A DNA stretch of 64,000 nucleotides. Source: Diabrotica undecimpunctata (taxonomy: Eukaryota > Arthropoda > Insecta > Coleoptera > Chrysomelidae). The position numbers were made by a program, and so were the translations under genes. The notes beneath the pieces are model-generated. The model was given only the letters and a program-made list of their open reading frames with translations. It was not told the DNA's origin and did no database searches. This document shows positions 43,006 through 55,811 of this stretch, one piece after another; position 1 is the stretch's first letter; each line of letters opens with the position of its first letter. The stretch covers positions 79,952,641 through 80,016,640 of the forward strand of contig NC_092806.1 of assembly GCF_040954645.1 (NCBI RefSeq). Direction: 5' to 3'.

Positions 43006-44780
43006 TATTGTGTACAGTAGAGGTGACAGTACCGCTCCCTGTGGCACTCCAGCCTCCGGGTTCACGAATTCGGATAGGACTTGTTCTATTCGAACTCTGA
43101 AACTACGGTTGCTCAGGTACGAAGAGATTAGTCTTGTCATTGCCCCGCTGTAACCGTAACTTCTCATTTTGTAAAGTAGTCCTTTATGCCAGACTATGTC
43201 GAAAGTTTTGCTTACTTCTAAGAAGAAGGTATTATATCTAATCTGTCTGTTTCAGCTTGGAGTCTGCTGAGTATTACTCTCTACAATCTTGCTGATTGCA
43301 GGTAGTAAGCTTATTGGCCTGTAATTTTGCGGGAATGTGCAGTCTTTTCCTGGCTTTGTTATCATTATGACATGGGCCTCTTTCCATCTGTTTGGGAATT
43401 TCTTGAATTTTAGCATCGCATTTATAATATTTGTTAAATATACTATGACTCCCGTGGGAGGTATTTTAGAGCTCTGTTCGTTATTTGATCTGGACCAGGT
43501 GCTTTTTTTCGGCGAGCTGTTTTTAATTAGCTCGTTTAACTCCTGTGGTGATGTAGGAGGGATGTTTTCGTTTGGATTCTCGGGTCTTTCTCTTTGTCTT
43601 TCGACTTTTTCTACGAAGTCGATGTCCTGCTCTGGGTGGTAATTTAGTGTACACTCTCTCGAGAGAGTATTCCTGATTACCTCTGCTTTTTCCTCGGTGG
43701 TGTACACTATTCCATTTTCCTTGTGTAGTGAAGGGATTGGTTTTCTGTCGTTTCTAAGTATTCTTTGGAGCCTCCAAATATTTTGCATATTTGAGCCTTG
43801 TTCCTCCATGTCTCTAATGTGGTTTTCCCAGCTTTTACTACGGTGTTGTGTAGTGCTGTTTTGACCTCTCTGTTGTTCAGTCTATTTGCTCTGTTTTTGT
43901 CTGTCTAGTTCCTTGTCCTTCTTGCTGTCTGCTTTGCTCTGTTCGTTTCCCTTATCAAGTCTTTTATTTCTTGCGGTATGTCTTTAAATCTTCCCGTATG
44001 TATTTCTATTTTATTTTCTGTAGTGCTGTATCTGAGTGCTTGTTGGATGACGTTTTCTAACTCTAGGACTCTATCGTCTATGTCTCGTGGGTTGTCTATC
44101 ACTTTAACTATATTTATTCCAGTGCTCACTAGTCTTTTGAAGTTCTAGTTCTTCTTCCTAGTTCTAGTAGGATAGGTTTCTAGCAACTACAGTATCTATG
44201 TGTGTGGGAAGTCCGTTTCTTGGATAGTGTGTCGGGTCTATGTTGCCAATTGCCATATTGTCGTCGTTGTTTTCTAAATATACATTTAGTAGTCTCCCGT
44301 TTCTGTTCGTGGCTCTATCGTTCCAGTTAGAGGATCTTACCTTTAGGTCTCCTATTATAATTAATGGTTCGTCAGTATTTAGGAACGTGTTTAGATCTTC
44401 TTCGAGTAGTTCATCTTGAGGTCTTACGTAGGCGGAGGTAATTCTGAGTTCTCCTTGCCTCATTTGTGTTCTGATTCTTGTTGCTTGCATATTATTCAAT
44501 TGTGGTGTCAGAATTCTGATATGTCTTATGCCTTTTTCAGTATTGCAATGCCTCCTGATCTTCCTGTGTTATCGTTCCTGTATATTTTGTAGCCCGGAAA
44601 CTTATTGTTGATGTTGTTAGTGAGCTTTGTTTCCTGCATTGCTACAACATCCATTTCGTATATTTTGACCAGTTCTATTCTGGTAGTATATTCTGGTTGG
44701 TCCTTATGCCTCCTGGATTCCAGGAGCCTATCCTCAAGTATCCCCTATTTGCTTGCCTTAGTTCAGTGCAAGCTTTATGT
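43006..44780 (-). pseudogene. Jockey copy B ORF2: endonuclease and RT
   Basis: Minus-strand pieces: the IGSWNPGGI-type start (about 44735), LRITSAYVRPQDELLEED and IIIGDLKVRSSNW (44499-44164). Then a basic linker (44129-43905), and RT with NYRPISLLPAISKIVE (43809-43252) and EAGVPQGAVLSPLLYTIY (43167-42973, running into the mariner TIR). The RT continues at 37197 beyond the insertion. About five frame breaks. Confidence 0.75.
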
Positions 44781-44803
44781 CAGAGATCACCTCGTGGACA
44801 ATT

Positions 44804-46352
44804 CTAGTGACCAGATCCTTGACTGAATTCACTTGGCCGTCTTGTTGTTGTTTTGAGATCAGGATGGTGTTCACAGTGTTTTGTGTTTTTGGTATCTGTG
44901 CGTAGGAAGGTCCGCTTGATGTTGGTTGCGGCCTTTTTTGCGCGGCTAGCTATCTTTGTGTCTGTTGTCGTCCCCAGGTTGGACATCTGAGGCAGCCTCT
45001 GAAATTTGCCGGGTGTTGTCCCTGACAATTTGCACATTTTACCTTCTGCTCACGGGGCATCTGGCAATTTCTATTCAAGTGGCTTTCACCGCATCTGACG
45101 CATCGAGGTGCCTTCAAGCATGCTCCCTGCGAGTGATGGTACCCGTGGCAGTTAAAACTGCGTGGGCCAAGTTGCTTTTCTGAGGTCCTCGATGTGAACT
45201 TTCATGTGCATCAGGTTGGTTTGCTTTTTCGACGTCCTCTCCCTCCAATGTCAATACAAACCTGTCAATAGGTAGGTTTCTTTTATTACTCTTTCTGGAG
45301 ATCATGTTCTTTATCGATACGCATTCGATGTCGTACTCTTTTTTCAGAGTATCGAACATTTCTGTGGGTTTTGTATTAGGAGGTAATCCTCTTAAAACCA
45401 TTCTCGGTTTTATGTCTTCCTCTAATGGGAAGGCTATCCCCTATATTGGTGTAGTTATATTATAGTCTTGCATGATTTTCACCATAGTTCTATAATCTTC
45501 CGGACTTTTCGCCTGTATAAGTGTTTCACTTCCGCTTCGTGATAATTTGTTTGTCGTTATTACCTTCTGTTTTTGGGCAATATTTAATATTGCTCCAGTC
45601 TGACTAACGCTCTGTAATTTTATTACAGGCGGCTTCCACGTTAGTTTTTCTATTTTTGTGGGTTCTCCGTCGGTTTCCATCGATCGTGTCTGACCTGGAG
45701 TGGGAGGTCGCGTTGTAGCGTGCGCATCACCTTCCTTATGGTTTTCTTTTGATGTTGGACTGGGGGTCGCCAACGGAGGAAAGTCTTCTCTCACGACTTT
45801 CTTTTTTAGTCTCGTCTTCTTGTACCCGCTTTTTTGTTGTCTTTTCAGTGTTTTTCTTTTTTGTCTTTGGGATTGCTCCCGTGGACTTTTAATTTTCGGG
45901 TTTTGGCGCCTTTCTGTCCTGGTTTTCCCAGGTATACTCTTTTCGGTTCTCTTTTGGGGCCGTTTCCGTTGTCTTCTTTTGTTTTTTGTTGTTTGTTTGG
46001 CCGTTAAGTTCTTTGAACTTAGAGTCGATGTGAGCTATTATTGTCTTCTGTGAAGCCACTATTGTATCCTGTAATTCCTCGATTTTTTGTTTTAGGGCCG
46101 TAATTTCCATCTCCATTGTCTCATCCTTTTCGTTGTCGTTCTTTTTTAAAGGGTTACGTCTTCGCCGGTTGTATGTTGTTCGTTTCCGCGGTTTCCCTCC
46201 GCGCGATCTTTGGCCCTTTTCTTCTTGGTGTTGGGGCGTTTGAAATCCCCTTCGGTTACGTCTGCAATGGGTAATTCATCGAAGATCTTGTAGTTTGTGG
46301 TCGTAGCTTGGTCGTCGTCGTCCTTAAGGCCGTTCCTCGCGATTCTGGGCAT
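44804..46352 (-). pseudogene. Jockey copy B ORF1 (Gag-like, zinc knuckles)
   Basis: Pieces at 46352-46146, 46116-45889 (coiled coil), 45794-45441 (PPVIKLQSVSQTGAILNIAQ), 45401-45114 (MVLRGLPPNTKPTEM, an RRM-like start) and a CCHC-rich end (RCVRCGESH, QMPREQKVKCANCQGQHP, about 45110-45000). Same domain order as copy A but better preserved at the zinc knuckles. Frame breaks between most pieces. Confidence 0.7.
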
Positions 46353-46360
46353 AGCTAAAT

Positions 46361-47399
46361 TCCAATGTAAAAGTTTATATCAAATAACGCAAAAACTATG
46401 TCAGATATTGAGATGATCCTTTTTTTTATATGAAAGGTCTTAAAAAGTTCTAGTGCACTATTTGGTTGTAAATTAATAAATTGTTTAAACAATTTTTTTT
46501 TCAAATATTGGTTAAAATAAACGTAAATTTTTTTTTTTTTAATAGGGCACTACAGAATTTGACCCATTTTCCAAATCTGTTTTTATTTTGAACATAAAGT
46601 AGCTATTTGGTATAAACTTTTTAAAAAATCTCAAAGTTCTGCTAAATGTAACTCTCTTTCGGTCAGCACAGGCTGTCCTTGTCGATAGTTTCTGGATTCT
46701 CGCCGACAAGTAGGTTAAAAGTATACACCCTCTCGGGGGAGGGTTATAAATAATGTTGAATAACAATATTAGGGCGTTTATTGTTTTTAAAATGGGTAGT
46801 TCACGAAGACGTTTATGTTCCGGACGAAAAAGTCGACGACGATTGAGGAAATTTTATATAAATAAGCAGTAAGAACCTATAATTTGATTAAATTTTTATA
46901 TGAATAGAAATATTTTTTGTTGATATGTAACATTTTCCTTCTAAATGTTTATACTGTTTTTATAATAATACTATTGTTTCAGTATTTGCTTATATAATAA
47001 TAAATTTATTATGTAGAAACAGCGTAGAATTTTGGTCAATCAGCCAGTACATTTTTTTGTATTTCAATCAGAATTATTATTTTCTTTTCTTCTTTACATG
47101 AGTTCAGAGTAATACCCAAATATTTTGCAGTATTTGAATATGGAATTTGATTATTTATATTTATTGGAATATTTATTTTGAACGTTTTTGTTAGTAAAGT
47201 TTACATAATATATGAATTTTGTTTCGTCACTTGCTTGTCCAGTCTAGACAAGTTTTCTAGTTTCTATATAAATTCTAGCATAGACAAAAAATTCCTTACT
47301 TATTATAAGTGTGTAAGTATGTGGTATATGCGTGAAATGGGTGAGGAGCGCTATGAACGATAAGGGAATATAAAAATAACAAACGCCAAACAATATTAT
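46361..47399. other. Unassigned AT-rich stretch
   Basis: No gene, repeat array or TE motif recognised; only short AT-rich tracts and a T10 run near 46520-46532. Confidence 0.4.
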
Positions 47400-47471
47400 T
47401 TTTAACTTATGGTTTATTACTTAAAATTACATATCACATATTAATTACGATAGTAACCCTAACAAACAAAA

Positions 47472-49007
47472 TCAGTCTCTTAATGCTATAGCGTGAACAA
47501 TATTTTTTGTTAGCCCATCTTTAGCGAACACAAACAAACTGGATGGTTTACCCACTCGAGAGCATGCTACGTACAATTGCCCGTGTGAAAAACATGGTGT
47601 ACTCAAATCTAAGCCACAAATAGACATCGTTTGGCCTTGGGATTTGTTGATTGTCATTGCAAATGCCAATCTAATCGGAAACTCAATTCGTTTGAATTGA
47701 ATTGGCACATATGTAGGTATGATAGAAATCCGTGGTAATAATATATTTTCACCTTTGAACTTGCCCTTTAAAATGCTGGCTTCGATAACGTTTTTCATCA
47801 ATTTTCGAATGACTAATCGCGTACCGTTTCACAGCCGTGGCAGGTTTAAATTACGAAGATAATTGGAGATCCAGCTTTCAATTGTAAATTATGCGCTGGC
47901 AAGCCTGGCAAATTCAGTGAGTTCAAAAATTCTGTGGGAAAATTGACAGCTTCGCTGGCATCGCAAACTGTATCAATAGATTTGTATGATACCAAGTTCT
48001 CTGGCAACAACTGTTGTATCTTCAAATTTAAATTGTTGACGTCTGCATTTTTTGCTGCTAAAATAGCTCTTTCTGTAAGCCACTCATTATTTATGTACTG
48101 TGTGTGTACATCAGGAAATATTTGTTCAATGAGAGTATCTTGCGAATCAGCGATTGTGCAGAAATCGGTCGGTAATTTTACATATCCAGTTTCATCTGTA
48201 GCAACTTTTCCATCACCGATATCTAAGAGTTGTTTTGAGAATGTTTCAGCGGATGGATCTTGAAGCATTTGAATGCGCATATTTACTTTCAGCTGTACTT
48301 TTTCAACATTACGCCACAATGGAGATGATTTTAAGCAAGCGTTGATCTCATCAGCGTATGTTGAACTTGGAATGACGGGAAGTGTTTGTCTGAAATCACC
48401 TGAAAGCACCAACAGAGTGCCGCCAAATAGTTTGTCGTTGTTCTTAATATCTTTCAATGTCCTGTTTAACGCCTCAATTGAATGTTTGTGTGCCATAGTA
48501 CGTTCATCCCAGATGATAATTTTACACTGTTTTAGCACGGTAGCCATGGACGATTGTTTTTTAATGTTACACACTGCGTCACGGGTTATTTTGAATATTT
48601 AGTGGCAGCTTAAATACTGAATGAGCTGTTCTGCCTCCATCCAATAAAGTTGCCGCAATGCCCGATGATGCAACGGCCAATGCGATGGCATTATTTGATC
48701 GTATTTCAGCAAGAATTAGTGAAATAAGGAATGTTTTGCCAGTTCCACCCGGTGCATCTAAAAAGAAGAACCAACCTTGCCCTGCTGAAACTGCGAGCAA
48801 AATGCGGTCATAAATGGTTCTTTGTTCGTCATTCATTAGTGGGATATTGCGAGTAACAATCGCTGCCATTTCTACAGTGTTGTACTGCAGTTCACGATTC
48901 ATTTCAGTGTTAATTAAATCAGATGCAGTTCGATTTAGCGAATTCATACCGAAATGAGTGAGTGATAAGTTGGTAATGAATGACAATGCAAAGATCCTCA
49001 ATAGCAA
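47472..49007 (-). pseudogene. Helitron Pif1-type helicase domain
   Basis: Walker A appears as LDAPGGTGKTFLISLI (about 48720-48770) and Walker B as IIIWDERTMAHK (about 48500-48525). LVLSGDFRQTLPVIP lies near 48365-48410. The C-terminal helicase blocks include AMTINKSQGQTM and GQLYVACSRVGKPSSLFVFA (47801-47472). Frame changes at about 48590 and 47840 break it into three open segments. Confidence 0.88.
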
Positions 49008-49811
49008 TCAATGCTTCATTGTACATAGCGTCGCTGAGTGTTATCGTTAGATTGTTGCACCGTGTACGATGTTGATGCAATATATCATCAGTCATTGAAT
49101 CTTTGTGATTATCCCACAATATCTGTGCTCGAGCTGGGAAACATGTAGTCAACACTATAGCGAATAGTAGACGAATTTGTATTGCTGTACAGTTCAATGC
49201 AGCTTCAGCAAGCATACACTCCCACTGGTTGTCGTCTTCCAGCAAGCCGAGTGCAAGGCATGCGTCTTTATATGTTGGATACTGTTGCCCATTCACTTTA
49301 CGTATATCTTGAAATGATAATGGGCCAGTAACATTAACCAACAACAGTCGAAGATAAAAGCACTCAGTGTATCTTGGATTAACTGTAAATAATCGCCCCA
49401 AAGCGTTCGATTTAAATAAATTGAGACATGCATCAACTGGTGAGCCTTGCTTCCATATCATCCAAAATCATCCATACTATTACACAATTCAAAAAATGCT
49501 GTGAGTGTAGTTTTAGGTGGATTTGTATCACGATCAATCACTGTCTCGTTCGTGAAAAATACACGCTGACCGTTTTCAAGATGGACGGCTAAATGAACAA
49601 CTACTGGATCCCGTTCATGAATTGGAAAACCGAAGATACGCCAAGCAGCTTCATTGGAGTTGATGTACCGTCCAATTTGGTAGAGCGTAATTTCATCGTT
49701 TTTATTCATTGGAGGAGCATTTACATTAGTATTTTCTACTCTAAACACAGCCATATCACTGCCTTTATGGACATCTTGCAAATATATTTGATGCTCTTCA
49801 CAGAACTGCAA
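48919..49811 (-). pseudogene. Helitron Rep-helicase linker region
   Basis: Two overlapping open segments (49811-49458 and 49461-48919) carry typical linker blocks: IGRYINSNEAAWRIFGFPIHERDPVV, and NPRYTECFYLRLLLVNVTGPLSFQDIR. Only a frame change separates them. Confidence 0.8.
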
Positions 49812-50763
49812 AACTCAACATTAATATGAGCATTGTATGTCTTGCTTAGCAGAGGTGAATACGGCACCACCCAACGATTGTCAATATCAATGTCTGTGTT
49901 GCTGATATTTTTAATAAATGAGTATCCGCCATTATCGGGACTTCTTCGACGATATATTGGATATCCGTCGGTATTTGTTATCGTATCATTAGTGAAATCT
50001 TTAGGGAAATTTTTAGTACATTTTCCATCTGCCATTCAAGGCGATGAACGATGAAAAGTACCACATGGACCATGGATCATGTTTGCTGTAACAATATCAA
50101 ACAGCACTTGGTCAGTAGACGGATCTGGAATTTCCGCAGAAATGATACTATCGATTTCTTCAGGACGGATTTTGTCGATTAACCAAACCAAAATGTGCGC
50201 ATGAGGTAATCCCCTCTTTTGCCATTCAACTGAATACAGCCAGCAACGTGTGGGACCGAATACATGTAATTTAGTTATGTAACTTGTAAGAGACTTCAAC
50301 TTTTGTCTGAATACACGTGCTGTAATGTCATGACGATGTATTGCATTTTGGCCAGGCAATAGCAAAGATGTAATCTCTGGCCATTTTGGATTACATGTGA
50401 ACGTAATAAATAAACACGGTCGTTCATATTCGTGCACGTAAGCCATAGCATCCTGTATATATTCTTGCATATGATGTGGACTGCCTATATACGATGATGG
50501 TAAAATGACAGAGTTACCAATTTCGGCGACGTCGGCGTTGTTGTTAATAGCGTCTCGTAAGTGAATGTACTCTTCCGCACGCAGCTTGAGTTGATTATAT
50601 CGTAAGTATCGTAGTCGTTCGCCCTCTATCTTCGCGTACATGTCGACAATGAATTATTGACAAAGCTCACGACATCGTAGAATGACGTTGTCCAGGCCGC
50701 GCCGAATCATTAATCGGTATGCATAATAATCTTTCGAGCTAACGTTCTTGTTTGTTTCAGCTC
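49736..50763 (-). pseudogene. Helitron HUH Rep nuclease domain
   Basis: The block LFITFTCNPKWPEI is followed by the HUH motif in EWQKRGLPHAHILVWL (about 50185-50225). SVKSIKYICK (about 49755-49785) lies where the catalytic Tyr pair occurs. An in-frame TGA after TFHRSSP (50036-50038) and a stop near 50656 interrupt the frame. A frameshift after YICK joins the next segment. Confidence 0.85.
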
Positions 50764-50853
50764 CTGTAATAATATATTTATGATTATTAATTTAAATTAA
50801 TTCCGTTCAATAATTTAATTGTTTTGTTAAATGGTTAATGATAAATGAAGTAC
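50764..50853 (-). other. 90-bp intron in the Helitron Rep gene
   Basis: GTACTT...ATTACAG on the minus strand. Removing it joins KQRDPVSG to AETNKNVSS in phase, the continuity expected in insect Helitron proteins. Intron presence in the Rep coding region is read from frame continuity only. Confidence 0.6.
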
Positions 50854-51271
50854 CTGATACGGGATCTCGTTGTTTTATGTTTATGCAATATCCGTCTTGT
50901 CTGAATAAACTGAAGATTATTATTTCTTCTACGAATCACAATTTCTCGTGTACCTGTACGATCGCCAACCATGATTCCAGCAACGTCTTCAACAACAGGT
51001 GCATTGAATCTACGAATATGTTCTCCAGCTGGTATTTTATCAGGTTAATGACAATAGCGTGATTATTGCTTTGTAATATGTGCATGTGTGATTTGAATAT
51101 TTTCAACAATTCATTGTGCTCGTTCAATAGAGCGTCCAAGTCGCTGACGATGCGCCTGGCAAAAAACGAATCAAGGTTGTTATAGTCACAACGTGGTGAT
51201 AATCTCATGCTAAATGAGACCAATTGTGTCGCCAATTCCTTGGCAGAATGTAGTAGGATCTGGATACCCAT
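50854..51271 (-). pseudogene. Helitron protein N-terminal part
   Basis: Contains LNEHNELLKIFKSHMHIL and a decayed IVINLIKYQLE-type segment, then a DGYCINIKQRDPVS block up to the intron donor. Frame changes near 50936. Confidence 0.65.
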
Positions 51272-51300
51272 ATTGAAAGAGGAAGTTATTAAAAGAAAAA

Positions 51301-52549
51301 TACGAGTATTGGTAAGTCAGTAACATATAGAGAATACATCATTTATGTTTTTTAAATAACAAACATATAAAATCGGAATTTGGTGTTTATTGAAGGTAAA
51401 CTAAATGCACGATCAAATACTTACCATGTCGGGATAGTATTATGAGGTTTTTTCCTGGTTTTTCCCTCATAAATTACTATGGAATCACTAACAGGAGAAT
51501 TTTACTGTCATCATGGCATGTATTTGTCTTTTTAAAGACGAATTACGTGTTATGATCTTTTCTGACGGATATTCTCAAGTTAAAGTTGATTTCATGTAAT
51601 CGAATGAACTATCTTATAAGTAAAGTCGTCCCAGGAACGCAACTCAACAATATTGGCAATATCATTTTAAAGTCGTCTACTTTAAAATGTATAAGGTATG
51701 TCTGAATTGTCAATATAGATGAGTCAGATAAAATTAAATTATTAGAAGAATTTTTCACCAAGTAACAAAAAAAAAACAAAATTTGTTTAATTTACTAATG
51801 TTTGTATTTTGAGAACGATTTCCGAAGTGGAAATTGAAACGTCAATAAACGTATTTTAACCTTTAATTGTGGCTTATTCCCATTTAAATATAAATTAATT
51901 AATAGTTATTATGAGAGTTACACAGAAATAGAAAATTGATAATTGTGAACGTTACTACTACACTTAATGCATAAACAATAATCATGGATGGCCGAAAACT
52001 GTGTAGGGAGTGAGAGAAGTCTTGTGTGATTGAAACAGGAGACCGGCTTCAGTTTATGGTATAGTGTGGCATTTCACTCACCAGTAAAGGTGCGGCAAAT
52101 TTGAAGAATCTAAGATTGGTAACACTAAGCATATATCAGGATTAAACTTTAATAATAAAAATAAATGTTTATTTTCTTAAAAAACATTTTAGATTTTTAA
52201 CCGAAGTAGTTAAAACACTATAATTGATCAGTTTTCGAGCGAGATGAAAAATGATTAAATTACTAAAAATAGCCATAAAAAATACGGGTTGATGATAAAA
52301 AAGTAAAAGTTTAGCGTTGTATGTATTTTTTAATGCAACATTATAAAAAAACAAAAATAAAAAATTTCGTCGAAAAAAAATATATTAAGGGTGAACAACC
52401 CTTATCACTTAGGGGTATGAAAAATAAATAGTAGCCGATTCTCAGACCTGTTGAATGCGCATATAAAATTTGGTAAAGATCGGTAAAGCCGTTTCGGAGG
52501 AGTACGGTAACTAACATTGTGACAGGGAAATTTTATATATTAGAAGATA
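51301..52549. other. Unassigned repeat-rich stretch
   Basis: No gene. It holds a perfect 10-bp hairpin ATTTTAAAGT/ACTTTAAAAT (51664-51688). At about 51820-51860 there is a block with ATTTCCGAAGTGGAAAT followed by GAAACGTC, like the 3' half of a hammerhead-type motif. Near 52470-52510 there is a segment GATCGGTAAAGCCGTTTC that looks like an old dispersed repeat. Confidence 0.4.
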
Positions 52550-52551
52550 TA

Positions 52552-53882
52552 CTCAGTGACATTAGAAGTGTTACACCCAGAAGGAATAATTTCTTGAACT
52601 TAATTTTTTGGCAACATGGTAGATTTACATCAAGAATGAAACGATAACATTGTCAATAATTTTTATTAACAAGTAATCAAAAAAAAGTTAATAATGTATT
52701 TGGCGACCCCGTAGCTGAATACACTCCTGTATACGTCTAGGCATTGACAAAATGAGATGATCGATGTCTGCCTGTGGCTCCTCGTTCCAAGCAACTTGAA
52801 CTTCATGTATTAACTATGCCAGAGTCTGTGGAAGATAGTAAAACATTAACTCCAGCTTCTTATAGAAAGTCCATAGTTTGACGGGCAATATGGAGACGCG
52901 CGTTGTCTTGCTGAAAAAGGACGTCTCGACGGCCGTCGAGATAAGGCAGTAAAGTGGTTTGTAAGATGTCATCAACACAACGCGCAGCTGTCATATTGCC
53001 TCGAATAAACACAGGTAGTGATGGACTACCATAGGCAATAGACCCCCAAACTATTACCCCAACTGTTCTGTGTACATGCCTCTCAACAGCAAACCCGATA
53101 TCCCGTCGCTCTCCACGGTGGCGTCTTACAGTCCTACGACCATCATGCTTTCCTAAACAGAATCGTGATTCGTCGCTGAATGCTACATTACGCCATTCTG
53201 CCACCCAATGCTGTCATTCTCTGCACCAATTCAAACGTTGATGACAGCGGTCATCAGCAAAGGAACCACTAGTCGTGGGAGGAATTGAACCAGTCCAAAG
53301 GCTCGAATATGACGGTATAGTCTACGCATACTAACAGGTCTACTACTTAAAACCATTAGTCAGCAATTTGACGCGTAGTAGCAAAACGGTCTCGCAGAGC
53401 CAGTAATCTAAAGCGCCTATCTTGACGCTCTGTGGTACGGCTCGGTTGACCAGTTGATCTTCTTTGTGTTCCTCTACCTTCGTCGTCCACACACGACAGA
53501 CACGCATAACCGTCATTGCCCTACAATTAACGCGACGGCCAATTTCGCGATTCGACAAACTCATATCTCTATACGCAATAATTCTCCCCTGTCAAAATCG
53601 CTAACTGGTGATAATTTTACTGTCTTCGAACTCGAGGCATTTTCTTACACTGAATACAATTAGACTGATGAATAATAACTAAAAATTTCTATACTAACCG
53701 GTTTTTACAAATCGGTCTCTTCACAAAAAAAATTTAAAGATAAAACTTTTTTTTACAAAAAGTAGAAAAGATAAAACATTGGTATTGTTATCATAGCATG
53801 TTTTAAATATAGTCATTCTGTTGCCAAAAAATTAAGTTCAAGAAATAATTCCTTCTGGGTGTAACACTTCTAATGTCACTGA

Positions 53883-53883
<1 letters not shown>
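52552..53883 (-). mobile_element. Tc1-like DNA transposon
   Basis: 1,332 bp with TIRs of about 66 bp (CTCAGTGACATTAGAAG onward at 52552 and the complement ending 53883) flanked by TA on both sides. It encodes one minus-strand transposase. The right end abuts a (TA)n tract. Confidence 0.9.
52670..53564 (-). pseudogene. Tc1-like transposase, internally deleted
   Basis: HTH region: SNREIGRRVNCRAMTVMRVCRVW (about 53485-53555), with the linker in shifted frames. DDE core (53204-52860): NVAFSDESRFCLGKHDGRR (first Asp), VGVIVWGSIAYGSPSL and VLFQQDNARLHIARQ (second Asp). After MDFL the usual SPDLNPIE segment with the third acidic residue is missing (about 52800-52860). The end SMPRRIQECIQLRGRQIHY remains. 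The loss of the third catalytic residue means it is inactive. Confidence 0.8.

Positions 53884-53952
<69 letters not shown>
53884..53952. repeat. (TA)n tract
   Basis: About 70 bp of TA repeat between the Tc1-like element and the CR1-like LINE 3' end. The Tc1-like element probably inserted at a TA in this tract. Confidence 0.8.
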
Positions 53953-53955
<3 letters not shown>

Positions 53956-53989
53956 CGTATCAATTAGCGCAACTGTCCTCAAAAAATTC

Positions 53990-55191
53990 CTATATACTAT
54001 AGTAACATTTAGATAATAAAATCTTCTTGATGGCTCTTCGGAATACAAAAATATGTCTTAAGGATCTTATATCGAGTGGTAGGTGATTAAACACTTTCTT
54101 ACCAGTGTAAATAAATGATTTTTTAATTAATGTAGAAGAGGGAATTGGAAGTGGAATAACATAATTTAGACGAGTGTTATAAGAGGAATCTGTCCGAATA
54201 TCCTCCTTATGTTTTTTAAAAATTAAGCACCCTAATTCAAGGATATACATGCAAGGAAGTGTTAAGATACCACGTTTCCGGAACAGAGACCTGCATGATG
54301 TACCAAACTTGACCTTGCATAAATATTTGAGCGCTTTCTTTTGTAGCATACAATTTCTACTGAAATGATGAAGAGAACAGCTACCCCAAAAGGCAATACC
54401 GTATCTCAAATTAGATTCAATCAGTGCCACATAAACACTTTTTGCAATCTTGAAATCTAAATGGTGAACAACTGATTTGACCGCAAAGCAACCCGATGAT
54501 ATCTTTTTGCTTAAACATACAGTGTGTTGCTCAAATTTAAGTTTATTACCAATATAGAGACCTAAAAATTTGTTTACGGTATCAGAACAAATGCCTTCAT
54601 TGCCCAGAGTAATGTTGTTTAAATCGTTCTTAACAGAAATTAATTTGGGTTTTGAAAAATTAAATGTCAAATGATTAGCTTTGCACCACTCTAAGATTTT
54701 TAGCATATCACTACTAATAATCTTGTTCAGTACCTTAGAGTCCTTGTTTTGCCATAAAATTGTGGTGTCATCTGCAAATATAGTAAACCGGCCATTAATA
54801 TCGAGGTTGGTTATGTCGTTAAAATATGTCAATAAAATAGGACCGAAGACAGAGCCTTGAGGTACTCCACAATTAATAAAGATATTACTAGAGTAGCGCT
54901 CATTGATTGATACAGACTGGCATCTGTCGTCCAAGTATGAACTGAACCACTTTAGAGCAGTGCCTCTAAAACCACACCTTTCCAGTTTACTAAGAAGTAT
55001 TTGGTGATTAACACAATCAAAGGCTTTAGATAGTGGAAGGAAGAAAGTAAATTGTGTTTTTGTAAGAAAGTCATCATTCGGAGTTTTACCAATTTTTCTA
55101 CAACCTTTGAAAGCGACGGTAACAAAGAGATAGGACGATAATTAGCAGGTAAATCGTGGTCACCACTTTTATACAGAGGAATAACCTTAGC
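53990..55191 (-). pseudogene. CR1-like LINE RT, main part
   Basis: NYRPISLLPSLSKVVEKLVKLRM (55215-54952), then after a frame change CGVPQGSVFGPILLTYFNDI and FTIFADDTTILWQ (catalytic Asp pair), and a long C-terminal region ending at 53990. The 54934-53990 segment is open for 314 codons. Confidence 0.82.
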
Positions 55192-55811
55192 TACAGATTG
55201 ATGACAACGTAACAATCAAAGGAAAGGATAAATTTAAATACTTGCGCTTTATAATCACGAAAAAGGCAACAACAGAGGAAGAAATTACACAAAAATTAGG
55301 ACAAACAAGAACAGCAATCCGACAACTTAACTCAGTGTGGTAGGATAGACACTTACATATGAAGACAAAAACACAGATTTATAAAATATTAGTGCGAAGT
55401 ATTATGACATATGGGGCTGAAAATTGGATCATAAATAAGAAAAACAGCAGTAAGATAGTAGCAACAAAGATGGAATGCCTGCGAATATGCTGCAGAGTAA
55501 CAAGAATGGATAGGAGAAGTAATGACGAAATAAAGCAAAGAACATCAATAGAAACGGACATACTAACATATATAGAACAAAAAAGACTAAAGTGATATGG
55601 ACATGTAAGAAGAACTAGCGACAGCAGATGGATAAAGAGAATAACCGAATGGAGCCCCATAGGAAGGAGGAAAAGAGGACGACCCCGAAAATCCTGGAGG
55701 AACGAAGTAGACGACGCCATGAGTAAGAGAGGCCTAAACGATGGAGAATGGAACAACAGAGCGAGATGGAAACGGTTGAGCGAGGGAAGGCAGTGAATAC
55801 TGTAGAATCCC

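Larger units (their letters stand above)
36206..46360 (-). mobile_element. Jockey-like LINE, copy B (split by a mariner-like element)
   Basis: Minus-strand order: ORF1 (46352-44804), endonuclease (about 44760-44164), linker (44129-43905), RT (43809-43006, then 37197-36900 after the insertion), and C-terminal tail to a stop at 36478. Same family as copy A. T-rich sequence near 36185-36215 would be its poly-A tail. The interruption 37200-43003 is flanked by TA. Multiple frame breaks. Confidence 0.8.
47400..51300 (-). mobile_element. Helitron, decayed
   Basis: Minus-strand order: N-terminal region (51271-50936), HUH Rep nuclease (50641-49736), linker (49811-48919), and a Pif1-type helicase (49007-47472). 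This Rep-helicase fusion is unique to Helitrons, which move by a rolling-circle mechanism. Stops and frameshifts occur in every part. The 5' TC and 3' CTRR-plus-hairpin ends could not be placed. Confidence 0.88.

Noticed and set aside
47472..49007. A host Pif1 helicase gene
   Set aside because: Context (HUH Rep upstream, same strand) shows it is the Helitron helicase.
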